Of a stretch of DNA of 64,000 nt, positions 42,807 to 51,690 are shown in pieces. Numbering within the stretch: position 1 is the stretch's first letter; each line of letters begins with the position of its first letter. Below the pieces are notes generated by a model. That model was not told where the DNA came from. It saw only the letters and a program-made list of their open reading frames with translations, and did not search any database. This DNA comes from Phytomonospora endophytica (GTDB lineage: Bacteria > Actinomycetota > Actinomycetes > Mycobacteriales > Micromonosporaceae): NCBI RefSeq assembly GCF_014202425.1, contig NZ_JACHGT010000008.1, forward strand, positions 260,646 through 324,645. Direction: 5' to 3'. The position numbers and the translations under genes were made by a program.

Positions 42807-43654
42807 GGGCTCGTCCAAATCGGTTGAGGGGAAAGGTTCCTTGACCGCCGGGGCACGACGAGCAGTTCGTCGCGGCCGGGGTGGGAGAACACGTCGACGG
42901 GCTGCCGGTAGACCTCCGACAGCAGTTCGGCGGCGAAGACCTCGCGTGGGCTCCCGCACGCGGCGACGCGGCCGTCGTGCATGACCGCGACCCGGTCGCA
43001 GTAGGCGGCGGCCAGCCCGAGGTCGTGCAGGACGACGACCACGGCGTCGCCGGATCCCGCGCGGGCACGGCAGACGCGCATCACCAGCTCCTGGTGGCGC
43101 AGGTCCAGCGCGGCGGTCGGTTCGTCGAGCATGACCAGCGGCGTGCGCTGTGCCAGGACGCGCGCGAGCGCGACGCGGGCGCGCTCGCCGCCCGACAGCG
43201 AACCGAAGGGCCGCTCGGCGAAGGCGGTGACCTCGCAGAGTTCCATGGCCTCGGTGACGACGGCCTCGTCCTCGTCGGCCGCTTCCGTCGTGGCCCAGGG
43301 TGCGCGGCCCATCGCGACGACGTCGGCGACGGGGAACGGGAAGGACAGCGTCGGGTGCTGGGGGAGCACGGATCGGTGCCGGGCGAGCTCGGCGACGGTC
43401 CAGTCGCCGATCGGCCGGCCCGCGAGCGTGATGTCCCCTGTGGACGGAAGGTCGGCGGCGAGGGCGGCGAGCAGAGTCGACTTCCCGGCGCCGTTCGGCC
43501 CGACCAGCGCGAGCACCTCGCCGGTCCGGACGGTCAGGGAGACCTCGCGAAGGACCCGGCGGCCGCCGAGGGACACCGAGATGTCCGTGGCGGCGAGGAA
43601 GTCCGTGCCCGTGACCGGTCGCGTGGGTGCGGTCCGGGCGCTGCGCCACCTCAT
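42803..43654 (-). CDS. hmuV: Heme ABC transporter ATP-binding protein
   Basis: 283 residues. Walker A GPNGAGKSTLL, Q-loop VLPQHP, signature LSGGERARVALARVL, Walker B LVMLDEPTAALDL, and H-loop VLHDLGLAAAY. Matches HmuV-type ATPases that drive FecCD permeases. ATG 43654 is inside the permease stop (ATGA) with GGGAGG six bases before it. Confidence 0.93.
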   Translation of the reverse strand: MRWRSARTAPTRPVTGTDFLAATDISVSLGGRRVLREVSLTVRTGEVLALVGPNGAGKSTLLAALAADLPSTGDITLAGRPIGDWTVAELARHRSVLPQHPTLSFPFPVADVVAMGRAPWATTEAADEDEAVVTEAMELCEVTAFAERPFGSLSGGERARVALARVLAQRTPLVMLDEPTAALDLRHQELVMRVCRARAGSGDAVVVVLHDLGLAAAYCDRVAVMHDGRVAACGSPREVFAAELLSEVYRQPVDVFSHPGRDELLVVPRRSRNLSPQPIWTSP

Positions 43655-44742
43655 GCCCATCCTCCCTGTTTGCGGCGGGTCGCGCGCAGCAGCCAGAAGA
43701 AGAACGGGCTTCCGAGCAGGGCGGTGAGCACGCCGAGGGGCAGTTCGGCGGGTGCCGCGGCGGTGCGTGCGACGAGGTCGGCGGCGACCAGCACGAGCGC
43801 GCCGCCGAGCGCGCTTCCCGGTATGAGGAAACGATGTCCGGGCCCGGCGGCCATGCGCAGCAGGTGCGGGACGACGAGTCCGACGAAGCCGATGACCCCC
43901 GCGACGGCGACGGCCGCCGCGGTCAGCAGCGCCACCACGAGGATCAGCACGATCCGCAGCCGCTCGACGTTGACGCCGAGGTGCCGCGCGGGCCGCTCGC
44001 CGAGGGCGAGCAGGTCGAGGCGGCGGGCGTAGCGGGGCGCGACGAGCAGTCCGGCGAGCGCGCAGGGCAGGACGGCGAGGACTTTCGGCCAGGTCGCCTG
44101 GGACAGCGATCCGAGTTGCCAGAAGGTGATCCCGGTCAGCGCGCCGTTGTCGGCGGTGTACATCAGCAGCCCGATCGCCGCGCCCGCGAAGGCGTTGACG
44201 GCGATGCCGGTGAGGATCAGGGTGACGACCTCGACGCGTCCGCCGCCGCGCGAGAGGACGTAGACGGCGGCGACGGTGAGCAGGCCGGTCACGAAGCCGC
44301 AGAAGGCGATCGTCCAGTTCCCGAGGAAGGTCAGGCCGAGCGAGATCGCGCCGACGGCGCCGACGGCCGCGCCCGAGGACACCCCGATCACGCCCGGATC
44401 GGCCAGCGGGTTGCCGAACACGCCCTGCATCAGCGCGCCCGCGCAGCCGAGCGAGGCGCCGACGAGGACGGCGAGGACCACGCGCGGGAAGCGGATGTCC
44501 CACAGGACGCTCTCGGCGACCCGGTCGAGTTCGTGCCCGCCGAGACCGGCCCGGTGCAGGACCGAGGCGAACAGGTCGGAGAGCGGGATCTCGTAGGCGC
44601 CGAGGACTCCCGAGACGACGGCGATCACGACGAGTCCCGCCGCCATCCCGGCGGTCAGTACCGCCGCCCGCCCGCGGCGGACCCCCGCCGGAGCGGCCGA
44701 GGTGGCCTTTGTGGACGGTCGCGGCCGGGTGAGCAGCGCCAT
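43651..44742 (-). CDS. hmuU: Heme ABC transporter permease (FecCD family)
   Basis: 363 residues with about ten membrane helices. Family signatures: FPRVVLAVLVGASLGCAGAL, MQGVFGNPLADPGVIGVSSG, VGLVVPHLLRMAAGPGH and PAELPLGVLTALLGSPFFFW. Forms the inner-membrane channel with HmuV and receives heme from the binding lipoprotein. ATG one base after the hmuT stop. Confidence 0.93.
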   Translation of the reverse strand: MALLTRPRPSTKATSAAPAGVRRGRAAVLTAGMAAGLVVIAVVSGVLGAYEIPLSDLFASVLHRAGLGGHELDRVAESVLWDIRFPRVVLAVLVGASLGCAGALMQGVFGNPLADPGVIGVSSGAAVGAVGAISLGLTFLGNWTIAFCGFVTGLLTVAAVYVLSRGGGRVEVVTLILTGIAVNAFAGAAIGLLMYTADNGALTGITFWQLGSLSQATWPKVLAVLPCALAGLLVAPRYARRLDLLALGERPARHLGVNVERLRIVLILVVALLTAAAVAVAGVIGFVGLVVPHLLRMAAGPGHRFLIPGSALGGALVLVAADLVARTAAAPAELPLGVLTALLGSPFFFWLLRATRRKQGGWA

Positions 44743-44743
44743 G

Positions 44744-45727
44744 TCAGGCGCCCGCGTGGATCTGGGCGACGAGCGAGGCGAGCACCTGGTCGGTGCGGGG
44801 TCCGTAGTTGAGCAGCACACCGTCGTCGATGACCGCGACCCGGCGGTCCATCCCGGCCGGGGTCTGCGCGACACCGGGCAGCGCGAGCAGCCCGTCGACG
44901 CCGTCGACCGACTCCAGTCCCTTCGTCATCACCAGGATCACGTCCGGCGCGGCGGCGGCCATGGCCTCGGAGGTGATCGGCACAAAGTCGCCTTCGAGTC
45001 CGGCCTCCTTGCCCGCGTCGATCGCGCCGGCGGCCTCGATCAGCCCGGCGGCACCGGAGTCGGTGGCCCCGATCAGGTACACCGACGCCGATCCGCGCAC
45101 GTAGAGGAAGGCGACGCGCGGTCGGTCGGGGCTCACCGGGATGGTGGCCTGGACGGCGGCGATGCGCTCGGCGGTCCGCGCCCGCAGCCGTTCGCCGGCC
45201 TCGGGCACGCCGAGAGCGGCGGCGACGTCGGCGATGCGCTTGTCCACACTGGATAGTCCGGTGGCGCCTTCGAAGACCACGACGGGGATCCCGGCGGAGC
45301 GGATCTGCGCGATCGCCTCGGCCGGTCCGCTCGACTTCTCCGCCAGCACCACACCGGGCCGCAGCGACAGCACGCCCTCGGCCGACACGTCGTGCCCGCG
45401 GGTGACGACCGGCAGGTCCGCAGCCTGCTCGAAGGTGGCGGTGATGTCGCGCGCGACGACGCGCCCGCCGAGACCGAGCGTGAACACGATCTCCGACAGC
45501 GATCCGCTCAACGGCACGATCGCGTCGACCGAGGTCAAGGTGACGCTCGTGCCGTCGGCCGAGGCGACGGTGACCGGCAGTTCCGGCTCGGGAACGCCGT
45601 CGAGCGGTTCGACCCGGTCGGCGGGGCCCGTGTCCGACGGCGCCGGGGTGGCGGCGTCCGAAGCGCCGCCGCAGCCGGTCAGGGCCAGCGCGAGGACCAG
45701 CAGTCCGGCGAGGGGGCGGAGTCGCAT
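44744..45727 (-). CDS. hmuT: Heme-binding lipoprotein of the ABC transporter
   Basis: 327 residues. Lipobox LALTGC (Cys about 19) gives a membrane-anchored substrate-binding protein of the two-lobe, single-helix class. TRGHDVSAEGVLSLRPGVVL and FLYVRGSASVYLIG supply His and Tyr that could bind heme, as in corynebacterial HmuT. First gene of the coupled hmuTUVO-DUF2470 operon, under the iron box at 45773. Confidence 0.92.
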   Translation of the reverse strand: MRLRPLAGLLVLALALTGCGGASDAATPAPSDTGPADRVEPLDGVPEPELPVTVASADGTSVTLTSVDAIVPLSGSLSEIVFTLGLGGRVVARDITATFEQAADLPVVTRGHDVSAEGVLSLRPGVVLAEKSSGPAEAIAQIRSAGIPVVVFEGATGLSSVDKRIADVAAALGVPEAGERLRARTAERIAAVQATIPVSPDRPRVAFLYVRGSASVYLIGATDSGAAGLIEAAGAIDAGKEAGLEGDFVPITSEAMAAAAPDVILVMTKGLESVDGVDGLLALPGVAQTPAGMDRRVAVIDDGVLLNYGPRTDQVLASLVAQIHAGA

Positions 45728-45772
45728 GCGGGGGCCTGTTCTGTGGAGGGGCACATCTGAAGCCAGATCAAC

Positions 45773-45791
45773 TTAGGTGAGGCTAGCCTAA
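45773..45791. promoter_or_regulatory. DtxR/IdeR iron box, hmuT side
   Basis: TTAGGTGAGGCTAGCCTAA matches 16 of 19 positions of the DtxR/IdeR consensus TTAGGTTAGCCTAACCTAA. It is 46 bases before the hmuT start. Iron-loaded repressor should shut off the transporter operon. Confidence 0.88.
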
Positions 45792-45827
45792 ATCATTCAC
45801 CGGGGGTAGGGTGAGCGCCAGATTTCC

Positions 45828-45846
45828 ATAGGTTAGCCTTCCCTAA
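45828..45846. promoter_or_regulatory. DtxR/IdeR iron box, htaA side
   Basis: ATAGGTTAGCCTTCCCTAA matches 16 of 19 consensus positions. It lies 47 bases before the htaA start and 55 bp (centre to centre) from the first box, so each divergent transcript has its own operator. Confidence 0.88.
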
Positions 45847-45892
45847 CTTCGAACTCAAGCCCTGAGTTCGCCGCCCCCGAGGAGGTCGCCGC

Positions 45893-47236
45893 GTGTCCCC
45901 CCGCGTGCTCCGACTGACGCTCGCCGCCCTGCTCACCGCCGCCGCCGTGGCCCTGCCCGCCCCGGCGCACGCCGCCGACGCGACGGTCTCCGGCGGCCGG
46001 CTCGACTGGGGTGTCAAGGCGTCGTTCCAGAACTACATCACCGGCCCCATCGCCAAAGGCGAGTACCGCCTGACCGGCGGCGCCGCCACGGCCGGCTCGA
46101 ACCAGTTCCGCTTCCACTCCGCCGACGGCTCCTACGATCCCGGCTCCGGCGACTTCACCGCCGGGTACGCCGGCGGGGTGCACTTCACCGGGCACAAGAA
46201 GGACGGCGGCGGCTACGAGCTGGACCTGACCCTGGCCAACCCCAAGGTCGAGATCCGCGACGGCGGCGGCACCCTCTACCTCGACGTCTCCACCCCGAGC
46301 GGCACCAGCCGGGGCGTCGCGTTCGCCGATCTCGGCGTCGGCGGCCTCGACACCTCCGGCGGAACCACGCGGATGGAACTGAACAACATCCCCGTCACCC
46401 TGTCCGCCGCCGGAGCCGAGTCCTTCGCGGGCTACTACGAGGCCGGAACACAGCTGGATCCCCTGAGCCTCACCGCGGACATGAACCCCGCCGAGAAGGA
46501 GAAGGAGTCTTCCACCAAGGCCGGTGAGGGCAGGTTCAGCGGCGCCGCCGTCGACTGGGGCGTGCGCCGCACCTACCGCGAGTACGTCACCGGCGACATC
46601 GCCAAAGGCTCCTGGGCCCTTGCCGAAGGCGCGCAGGACGGCGGTGCCCTCTTCCGCTTCGGTGCGGGTGAAGGGAAGTACGACGCGAAGAAGAAGACCC
46701 TCACCGCCTCCTTCGCCGGAGCCGTCACCTTCACCGGCCAGGGACTCGACCTCACCTTGAAGGGCTTCAGCGTCTCGGTGAAGGGAGGCGAGGGGGCCCT
46801 CGCCGCCGACGTCACCTCGGCGGGTGCCACCAGCGAGGACGTCGCGCTGGTCACCTTCGGCGCGAAACTGTCCGCGAAGGACGGCCTGGTCCGCCTCGAC
46901 GAGATCCCCACGGTCCTCACCGCCACCGGTGCCACCGCCTTCGGCGGTCTCTACCCCGCCGGGACCGAGATGGACCCCCTGTGGCTGGCCGTTCCCGTCG
47001 AGTCCGGCGCCGCCCTGCCGCCACTGCCCGACCTCGGTGAGGACCCCGCCCCCTCGGGCGATCCCGCCTCCATCGCCCCCGCCACCGCATCGTCCGAAGT
47101 GGACGACGACGGATTCATGCCCGCCCTGTACTGGATCGCCGCCGCGGTCGCACTGGCCGCTGTCGCGGCGGCGATCCTCCTCGTCCGGCGCCGCAAGTCC
47201 GTGCCCGCAACCCCTGTCACCGAAGAGAAGGAGTAG
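45893..47236 (+). CDS. htaA: HtaA-type heme-capture protein, two HtaA domains, membrane-anchored
   Basis: 447 residues. Signal peptide about 1-27 (PAPAHAA). HtaA domain 1 about 34-190 (LDWGVKASFQNYITGPIAKG, VHFTGHKKDGG) has the Tyr and His linked to heme binding in corynebacterial HtaA. Domain 2 about 213-370 keeps the Tyr (WGVRRTYREYVTGDIAKG), but its VTFTGQGLDL lacks the His. C-terminal membrane helix about 408-430 then RRRK, with no LPXTG. GTG start with GAGGAGG upstream. Confidence 0.92.
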   Translation: MSPRVLRLTLAALLTAAAVALPAPAHAADATVSGGRLDWGVKASFQNYITGPIAKGEYRLTGGAATAGSNQFRFHSADGSYDPGSGDFTAGYAGGVHFTGHKKDGGGYELDLTLANPKVEIRDGGGTLYLDVSTPSGTSRGVAFADLGVGGLDTSGGTTRMELNNIPVTLSAAGAESFAGYYEAGTQLDPLSLTADMNPAEKEKESSTKAGEGRFSGAAVDWGVRRTYREYVTGDIAKGSWALAEGAQDGGALFRFGAGEGKYDAKKKTLTASFAGAVTFTGQGLDLTLKGFSVSVKGGEGALAADVTSAGATSEDVALVTFGAKLSAKDGLVRLDEIPTVLTATGATAFGGLYPAGTEMDPLWLAVPVESGAALPPLPDLGEDPAPSGDPASIAPATASSEVDDDGFMPALYWIAAAVALAAVAAAILLVRRRKSVPATPVTEEKE

Positions 47237-47244
47237 CCCACCCC

Positions 47245-48669
47245 ATGTCCCACACCACCGCACGCCGGAGACGCACACCCGTCCTGGCGGCCCTGGCCGC
47301 CGCGGCCGTCCTCGCCGCCACCGGCACGGCCGTCCTGACCGCCGCCACCCCGGCCGAAGCCGCCCCGAACCTGCCCATCACCAACGGCGAGGCCACCTGG
47401 GGCGTCAAGGAGTCCTTCCGGACCTACGTGGTCGGCCCGATCGGCAAAGGCCGGATCACCGTCGCCGACGGCGCCCGCTCCTACGACAACGGCCTCTTCG
47501 GCTTCACCGGCGGCAAGGGCACCTACGACCTCGGTGCCCACAACATCACCGCGTCCTTCGACGGCAAGGTCACCTTTCAGGCCCACAAGGCCGGCGACGC
47601 CTGGTCTCTCGACATGTCGATCAGCCAGGTCCGCGTGACCACCGACAACGCCACCAAGACCGGCAAGGTCATCGCCGACGTCAGCTCCAAGGACATGTCG
47701 ACCGGCCAGACCGTCCTCTACGACGACGTCGAGCTCGCCGCCCTGAACCTCACCGGCATCGCGCCCGAGCAGGACAACCTCGGTTACACCTGGCTGAAGA
47801 ACATCCCCGCCACCCTCACCGAGGCCGGTGCCCCCGCCTTCGGCGGCTTCTACAACGCGGGCAGCGCCCTCGACCCCGTCACCCTCAAGGTCAAGGCGAC
47901 CGCGCCCGACCCGGACCCCACCTCGTCCTCGCCGGCCCCCTCGTCGCCCGCGCCGAGCAGTACCGCGCCGTCGAGCAGCGCGCCCGCCGACCCCGACGCC
48001 CCCGCGAAGATCCTCGACGGGACGATCGACTGGGGTGTCAAGAAGTCCTTCCGCGACTACATCGCCGGCCCGATCGCCAAAGGCAAGGTCGAGCTGTCCG
48101 GCGGCGCCACCGACAACGGCGACGGCTTCCGCTTCGGCAAGGCCACCGGCACCTACGACCCCGCGAAGAAGCTGCTCACCGCCGCCTACCAGGGAACCGT
48201 CCACTTCCTCGGCCACGAGACCGACGGCCACCACGAACTGGACCTGACCTTCACCGACCTCAACATCAAGGTCACCGCCGGCAAGGGCGTCCTCTACACC
48301 GGCAAGACGCCCCTGGCGACGTTCACCGCCGAGGTCGCCGTCAAGGACGGCGTCATCGCCCTCAACGCCCTCCCCGCCAAGCTCACCGCCGAAGGCGCCG
48401 TGTTCTTCGGCGGCTTCTACCAGGAGGGCGCCGAGCTCGACCCGATCACGACCGCCCTGGCCCTCGACCCCGACGCGAACCTCCCCGGCCCCGGCGCCAC
48501 CACGACCGGCACCGGTACCGGCGGCGGAGCGGGCGGCCCGTCGGTCTCGCTGCCCCTGACCGGCTCCCCGCTGGTCGGCATCGCCGCCGCCGGCGCGGCC
48601 CTGATCGCCGCCGGCGGAGCCGCGCTGTTCCTCGCGGCACGCCGCCGCCGCGCGACCGCCGCGAGCTGA
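47245..48669 (+). CDS. HtaA-domain heme-capture protein with LPLTG wall anchor
   Basis: 474 residues. Signal peptide about 1-39; two HtaA domains (about 47-225: TWGVKESFRTYVVGPIGKG, VTFQAHKAGD; about 268-420: DWGVKKSFRDYIAGPIAKG, VHFLGHETDGHH), both keeping Tyr and His. A Pro/Ser linker joins them. The C-terminus has LPLTG (from about 436), a membrane helix and RRRR, a sortase substrate. It probably hands heme from the wall to the membrane-anchored HtaA eight bases upstream in the same operon. Confidence 0.92.
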   Translation: MSHTTARRRRTPVLAALAAAAVLAATGTAVLTAATPAEAAPNLPITNGEATWGVKESFRTYVVGPIGKGRITVADGARSYDNGLFGFTGGKGTYDLGAHNITASFDGKVTFQAHKAGDAWSLDMSISQVRVTTDNATKTGKVIADVSSKDMSTGQTVLYDDVELAALNLTGIAPEQDNLGYTWLKNIPATLTEAGAPAFGGFYNAGSALDPVTLKVKATAPDPDPTSSSPAPSSPAPSSTAPSSSAPADPDAPAKILDGTIDWGVKKSFRDYIAGPIAKGKVELSGGATDNGDGFRFGKATGTYDPAKKLLTAAYQGTVHFLGHETDGHHELDLTFTDLNIKVTAGKGVLYTGKTPLATFTAEVAVKDGVIALNALPAKLTAEGAVFFGGFYQEGAELDPITTALALDPDANLPGPGATTTGTGTGGGAGGPSVSLPLTGSPLVGIAAAGAALIAAGGAALFLAARRRRATAAS

Positions 48670-48682
48670 CCGCACGCATGAC

Positions 48683-48710
48683 GAAGGGGGCGCGGATCCG
48701 CGCCCCCTTC
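48683..48710 (+). terminator. Terminator of the htaA operon
   Basis: A perfect 28-base palindrome beginning GAAGGGGGCGCGGA with its complement directly following; hairpin ends in CTTCC. It lies 14 bases after the stop and also shields the convergent DinB gene. Confidence 0.78.
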
Positions 48711-48721
48711 CTCCGTGCCTC

Positions 48722-49297
48722 CTACTGACCTACCCGCCCGTCGATGCGCTCACGCAGCAGATCGGCGTGGCCGCAGTGCCGCGAGTACTCCTCGATCATG
48801 TGGACCATCACCTCCCGCAGCTCGCCCGGGTCGTCGCCGCCGCCCTTGGCCAGGACGTCCATGCTCTCGGCCGTCGCCACGAACTCCTCGGAGAAGGCGA
48901 CCGCGGCCTCCCAGTCGGCCCAGGCCTTCGCGACCATCGCGGGGTCGGCCTCGACCTCCCACTCGGTCTCGTCGGGGTAGAACCGGGGCGCGTCCGCACC
49001 GGCCATGATCCGCTGGAACCACGAGCGCTCCACGTCGGTGAGATGCCGGATCAGGCCCAGCAGCGACAGCGTGGACGGCTCCACGCTGCGGCGGGCCAGC
49101 TGTTCGGCGTCGAGCCCGTCGCACTTGAGCCTGAAGGTGAGGCGGTAGTCGCGCAGGTAACCGGCGAGGACGTCGCGCTCGCCCTTGTAGCTGCCGCCGC
49201 GCGGGTCGTCGTCGGGGTGCACGAACATGTCCCACCAGCCGAAGGTCCGTCCGGGGGTGGAGAGGTTCGGCACCCGCTGTTCTGTGTTCTCTGCCAT
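48722..49297 (-). CDS. DinB/DUF664-type putative metal-dependent enzyme
   Basis: 191 residues. DUF664/DinB four-helix layout with possible metal His: LLGLIRHLTDVERSWFQRIM, VMVHMIEEYSRHCGHADLLR. Such proteins act as thiol-dependent transferases or isomerases (mycothiol in actinobacteria). No substrate evident. Confidence 0.87.
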   Translation of the reverse strand: MAENTEQRVPNLSTPGRTFGWWDMFVHPDDDPRGGSYKGERDVLAGYLRDYRLTFRLKCDGLDAEQLARRSVEPSTLSLLGLIRHLTDVERSWFQRIMAGADAPRFYPDETEWEVEADPAMVAKAWADWEAAVAFSEEFVATAESMDVLAKGGGDDPGELREVMVHMIEEYSRHCGHADLLRERIDGRVGQ

Positions 49298-49393
49298 GGC
49301 GTGACATTGGCCGCTTCGAGCGGCCCGCGCCAGCCCTTTTCACGCGAGAGGGCGGCCCACCGCCGGTGGACCGCCCATGTCGGAAGAGGGGTG

Positions 49394-49927
49394 TCAGGAG
49401 GCCGCGACGGCGACTTCCTTCTTGCGCGCGCGATGCGCGGCGACGTGCGAGCGGGTCGCACATCGTTCGGAGCAGAACCGCCGGCAGCAGTTCGAGGAGG
49501 TGTCCAGGAACACCTTCGAGCAGCGTTCGTCGGCGCAGATGCCGAAACGGGCGCTGCCGTAGTTGCACAACCAGACCGAAAGGCCCCACGCGGCGCCCGC
49601 CAGATACTCCGAGGCGACCGTCGCGCCCCGGCCGGAGACGTGCATGTGCCAGTCGTTGTCGGGATGCCCGGAGATGCGCGGCTGGACCGGGTAGGCCTCC
49701 AGCAGAGCGTTCAAGATCTCCACGGCCGCCTCGTCCTCGCCGGCGGAGCCCCGTTCGAAGACGTCCCGGAGTTTTTTCCGCGCGCGCCTGAACGTGGCGA
49801 GGTCACGCTCGGTGACCCTGCTGCGCATGTATTCGCGCTCGGCGAACATGTCCTGTAGTGCTTCCATGTCGGACAGGTCTGTATTGACCAGGTCCGCGGC
49901 GGTCTGCGCGTAAGCGTCGAAGTCCAC
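49394..49927 (-). CDS. CGNR zinc-finger / ABATE-domain protein
   Basis: 177 residues. N-terminal ABATE-like region (DAYAQTAADLVNTDLSDMEA). C-terminal zinc finger has four Cys, CADERCSKVF...CCRRFCSERCATRSHVAAHR; the usual CGNR box reads CATR here. Likely a ligand-sensing DNA-binding regulator. GTG 49927 preferred over a TTG six codons upstream. Confidence 0.85.
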   Translation of the reverse strand: MDFDAYAQTAADLVNTDLSDMEALQDMFAEREYMRSRVTERDLATFRRARKKLRDVFERGSAGEDEAAVEILNALLEAYPVQPRISGHPDNDWHMHVSGRGATVASEYLAGAAWGLSVWLCNYGSARFGICADERCSKVFLDTSSNCCRRFCSERCATRSHVAAHRARKKEVAVAAS

Positions 49928-50034
49928 TTCACAACGGTAGGGCAAGAAAGCCGAAGTAACCAGTACAACACCACTGGCCCCTTACTGGCATACCGATCTC
50001 GCGGGATCTGTCCTGGGCGGTTACTCTCGGCCTC

Positions 50035-50955
50035 ATGTTGCGTTCGGTAATCCTCGCCGCGGCCCGTAACAAGTGGGTGGAGCGACGGGTGGAGACAACC
50101 CCCATCTCCCGCGGGCTCGTGCGGCGGTTCGTGGCCGGTACCACGACCGAGGACGCCGTGCGCACCACGCAGCAGCTGGCCGACGACGGCCTGCTGATCA
50201 GCCTCGACTACCTGGGCGAGGACACCTTCAACGCCGCCCAGGCCGAGCACACCAAGGACGAGTACCTGCGGCTGCTGTCGTCGCTGCACGCGGCGAAGCT
50301 CACCGAGGCGGCCGAGGTCAGCGTCAAACTGACCGCCCTCGGCCTGCTCTTCGATCCCGAAGGCGCGTACGTCAACGCCAAGGAGATCTGCGACGCCGCC
50401 GCCGACGCCGGCACGACGGTCACGGTCGACATGGAGGACCACACGGTCACCGACTCGACCCTCGACATCGTCAACCGCCTGCGCGTCGACCACCCCAAGA
50501 CCGGTGCCGTGCTCCAGTCGTACCTGCGCCGCACCGAGGCCGACTGCAAGGAGTTCTCCGGCCCCGGCTCGCGCGTGCGGCTGTGCAAGGGCGCCTACAA
50601 GGAGCCCGAGTCGGTCGCCTACCAGGCGCGCCTCGACGTCGACCGCTCCTACGTGCGCTGCATCAACGCGCTGATGAACGGCCAGGGCTACCCGATGCTC
50701 GCCACGCACGACCCGCGCCTGATCGAGATCGGCCTGGACCGCGCGAAGTGGTTCGACCGCTCCCCGGACACCTACGAGTTCCAGATGCTGTTCGGGATCC
50801 GCCCCAACGAGCAGAAGCGCCTGGCCGCCGACGGACACCGCGTCCGCGTCTACGTGCCCTACGGCGACGAGTGGTACGGGTACCTCATGCGCCGCCTGGC
50901 CGAGCGCCCGGCGAACGTCGGGTTCTTCCTCAAGGGCGTGACGGGCAAGAACTAG
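50035..50955 (+). CDS. Proline dehydrogenase (monofunctional)
   Basis: 306 residues, the size of stand-alone actinobacterial PRODH. FAD-barrel motifs: VSVKLTALGLLFDPE, VDMEDHTVTDSTLDI, VLQSYLRRTEADC, VRLCKGAYKEPESVAY, MLATHDPRLIEIG, and YVPYGDEWYGYLMRRLAERP, the substrate-binding RR pair. Oxidises proline to pyrroline-5-carboxylate. The partner P5C dehydrogenase is not in the window. Confidence 0.95.
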   Translation: MLRSVILAAARNKWVERRVETTPISRGLVRRFVAGTTTEDAVRTTQQLADDGLLISLDYLGEDTFNAAQAEHTKDEYLRLLSSLHAAKLTEAAEVSVKLTALGLLFDPEGAYVNAKEICDAAADAGTTVTVDMEDHTVTDSTLDIVNRLRVDHPKTGAVLQSYLRRTEADCKEFSGPGSRVRLCKGAYKEPESVAYQARLDVDRSYVRCINALMNGQGYPMLATHDPRLIEIGLDRAKWFDRSPDTYEFQMLFGIRPNEQKRLAADGHRVRVYVPYGDEWYGYLMRRLAERPANVGFFLKGVTGKN

Positions 50956-50968
50956 GACTTCAGTGAGG

Positions 50969-50992
50969 CGGCCCCGGGGAAACCCGGGGCCG
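50969..50992 (+). terminator. Terminator between proline dehydrogenase and the convergent regulator
   Basis: Perfect 10-bp stem CGGCCCCGGG with a GAAA tetraloop, followed by TTTCG. Confidence 0.78.
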
Positions 50993-51018
50993 TTTCGCGT
51001 TCCCGGGCTCCAGCCCTC

Positions 51019-51690
51019 TCAGCTCCCGTCGGCCGCGTCGTGCGCGAGCAGCGCGAGCTGCACACGGTTGTTGAGCCTGAGCTTGGTCAGCATCCGCGAC
51101 ACGTGGGCCTTCACCGTCGCCACGCTCATGTGCAGTTCCCGGGCGATCTCGGCGTTCGAGGCGCCCCTGCCGACGGCCGTCGCGACGTCGCGCTCCCGCT
51201 CGGTCAGCGCGGCCAGGAGGCGTTCGGCGCGGCCCCGCCGCGTCTCGGCCGGGTCGGGGTCGAGGCGCGTCATCAGCCGCCGGATGACGTTCGGGGAGAG
51301 GATCGGCTCCCCGGCGGCGACCCGCACGATCGCCTCCACGATCCGCGCCGGCGGACTGTCCTTGAGCAGGAAACCGCCCGCTCCGGCGCGCAGGGCGCGC
51401 AGGATGTGCTCGTCGGTGTCGAAGGTCGTCAGGATGACCACCTCGGGCGCCGCCGGCCGCGCCCGCAGCCGCTCGGTGGCGGCCAGCCCGTCGAGGCGCG
51501 GCATCCGGATGTCCATGAGGACCACGTCGGGGGCGTGCTCGGCGACGGCCTTCTCGACGTGCGAGCCGTCGGCGACCTCACCGGCCACGACGAGGCCCGG
51601 GACCATCGACAGCATCATCGACAGCGCACCGCGCACGAGCGGATCGTCGTCGACGATGAGGACCCGTACGGGCGGCCGGTCGTCGGTCAT
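51019..51690 (-). CDS. NarL-type response regulator
   Basis: 223 residues. Receiver about 8-122: IVDDDP, phosphoacceptor Asp in VVLMDIRMPRLDG, ILTTFD, FLLKDSPP. LuxR HTH about 155-215: LTERERDVATAVGRGASNAE, MSVATVKAHVSRMLTKLRL. Its ATG lies in the kinase stop (ATGA), giving an intact two-component pair. Confidence 0.93.
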   Translation of the reverse strand: MTDDRPPVRVLIVDDDPLVRGALSMMLSMVPGLVVAGEVADGSHVEKAVAEHAPDVVLMDIRMPRLDGLAATERLRARPAAPEVVILTTFDTDEHILRALRAGAGGFLLKDSPPARIVEAIVRVAAGEPILSPNVIRRLMTRLDPDPAETRRGRAERLLAALTERERDVATAVGRGASNAEIARELHMSVATVKAHVSRMLTKLRLNNRVQLALLAHDAADGS

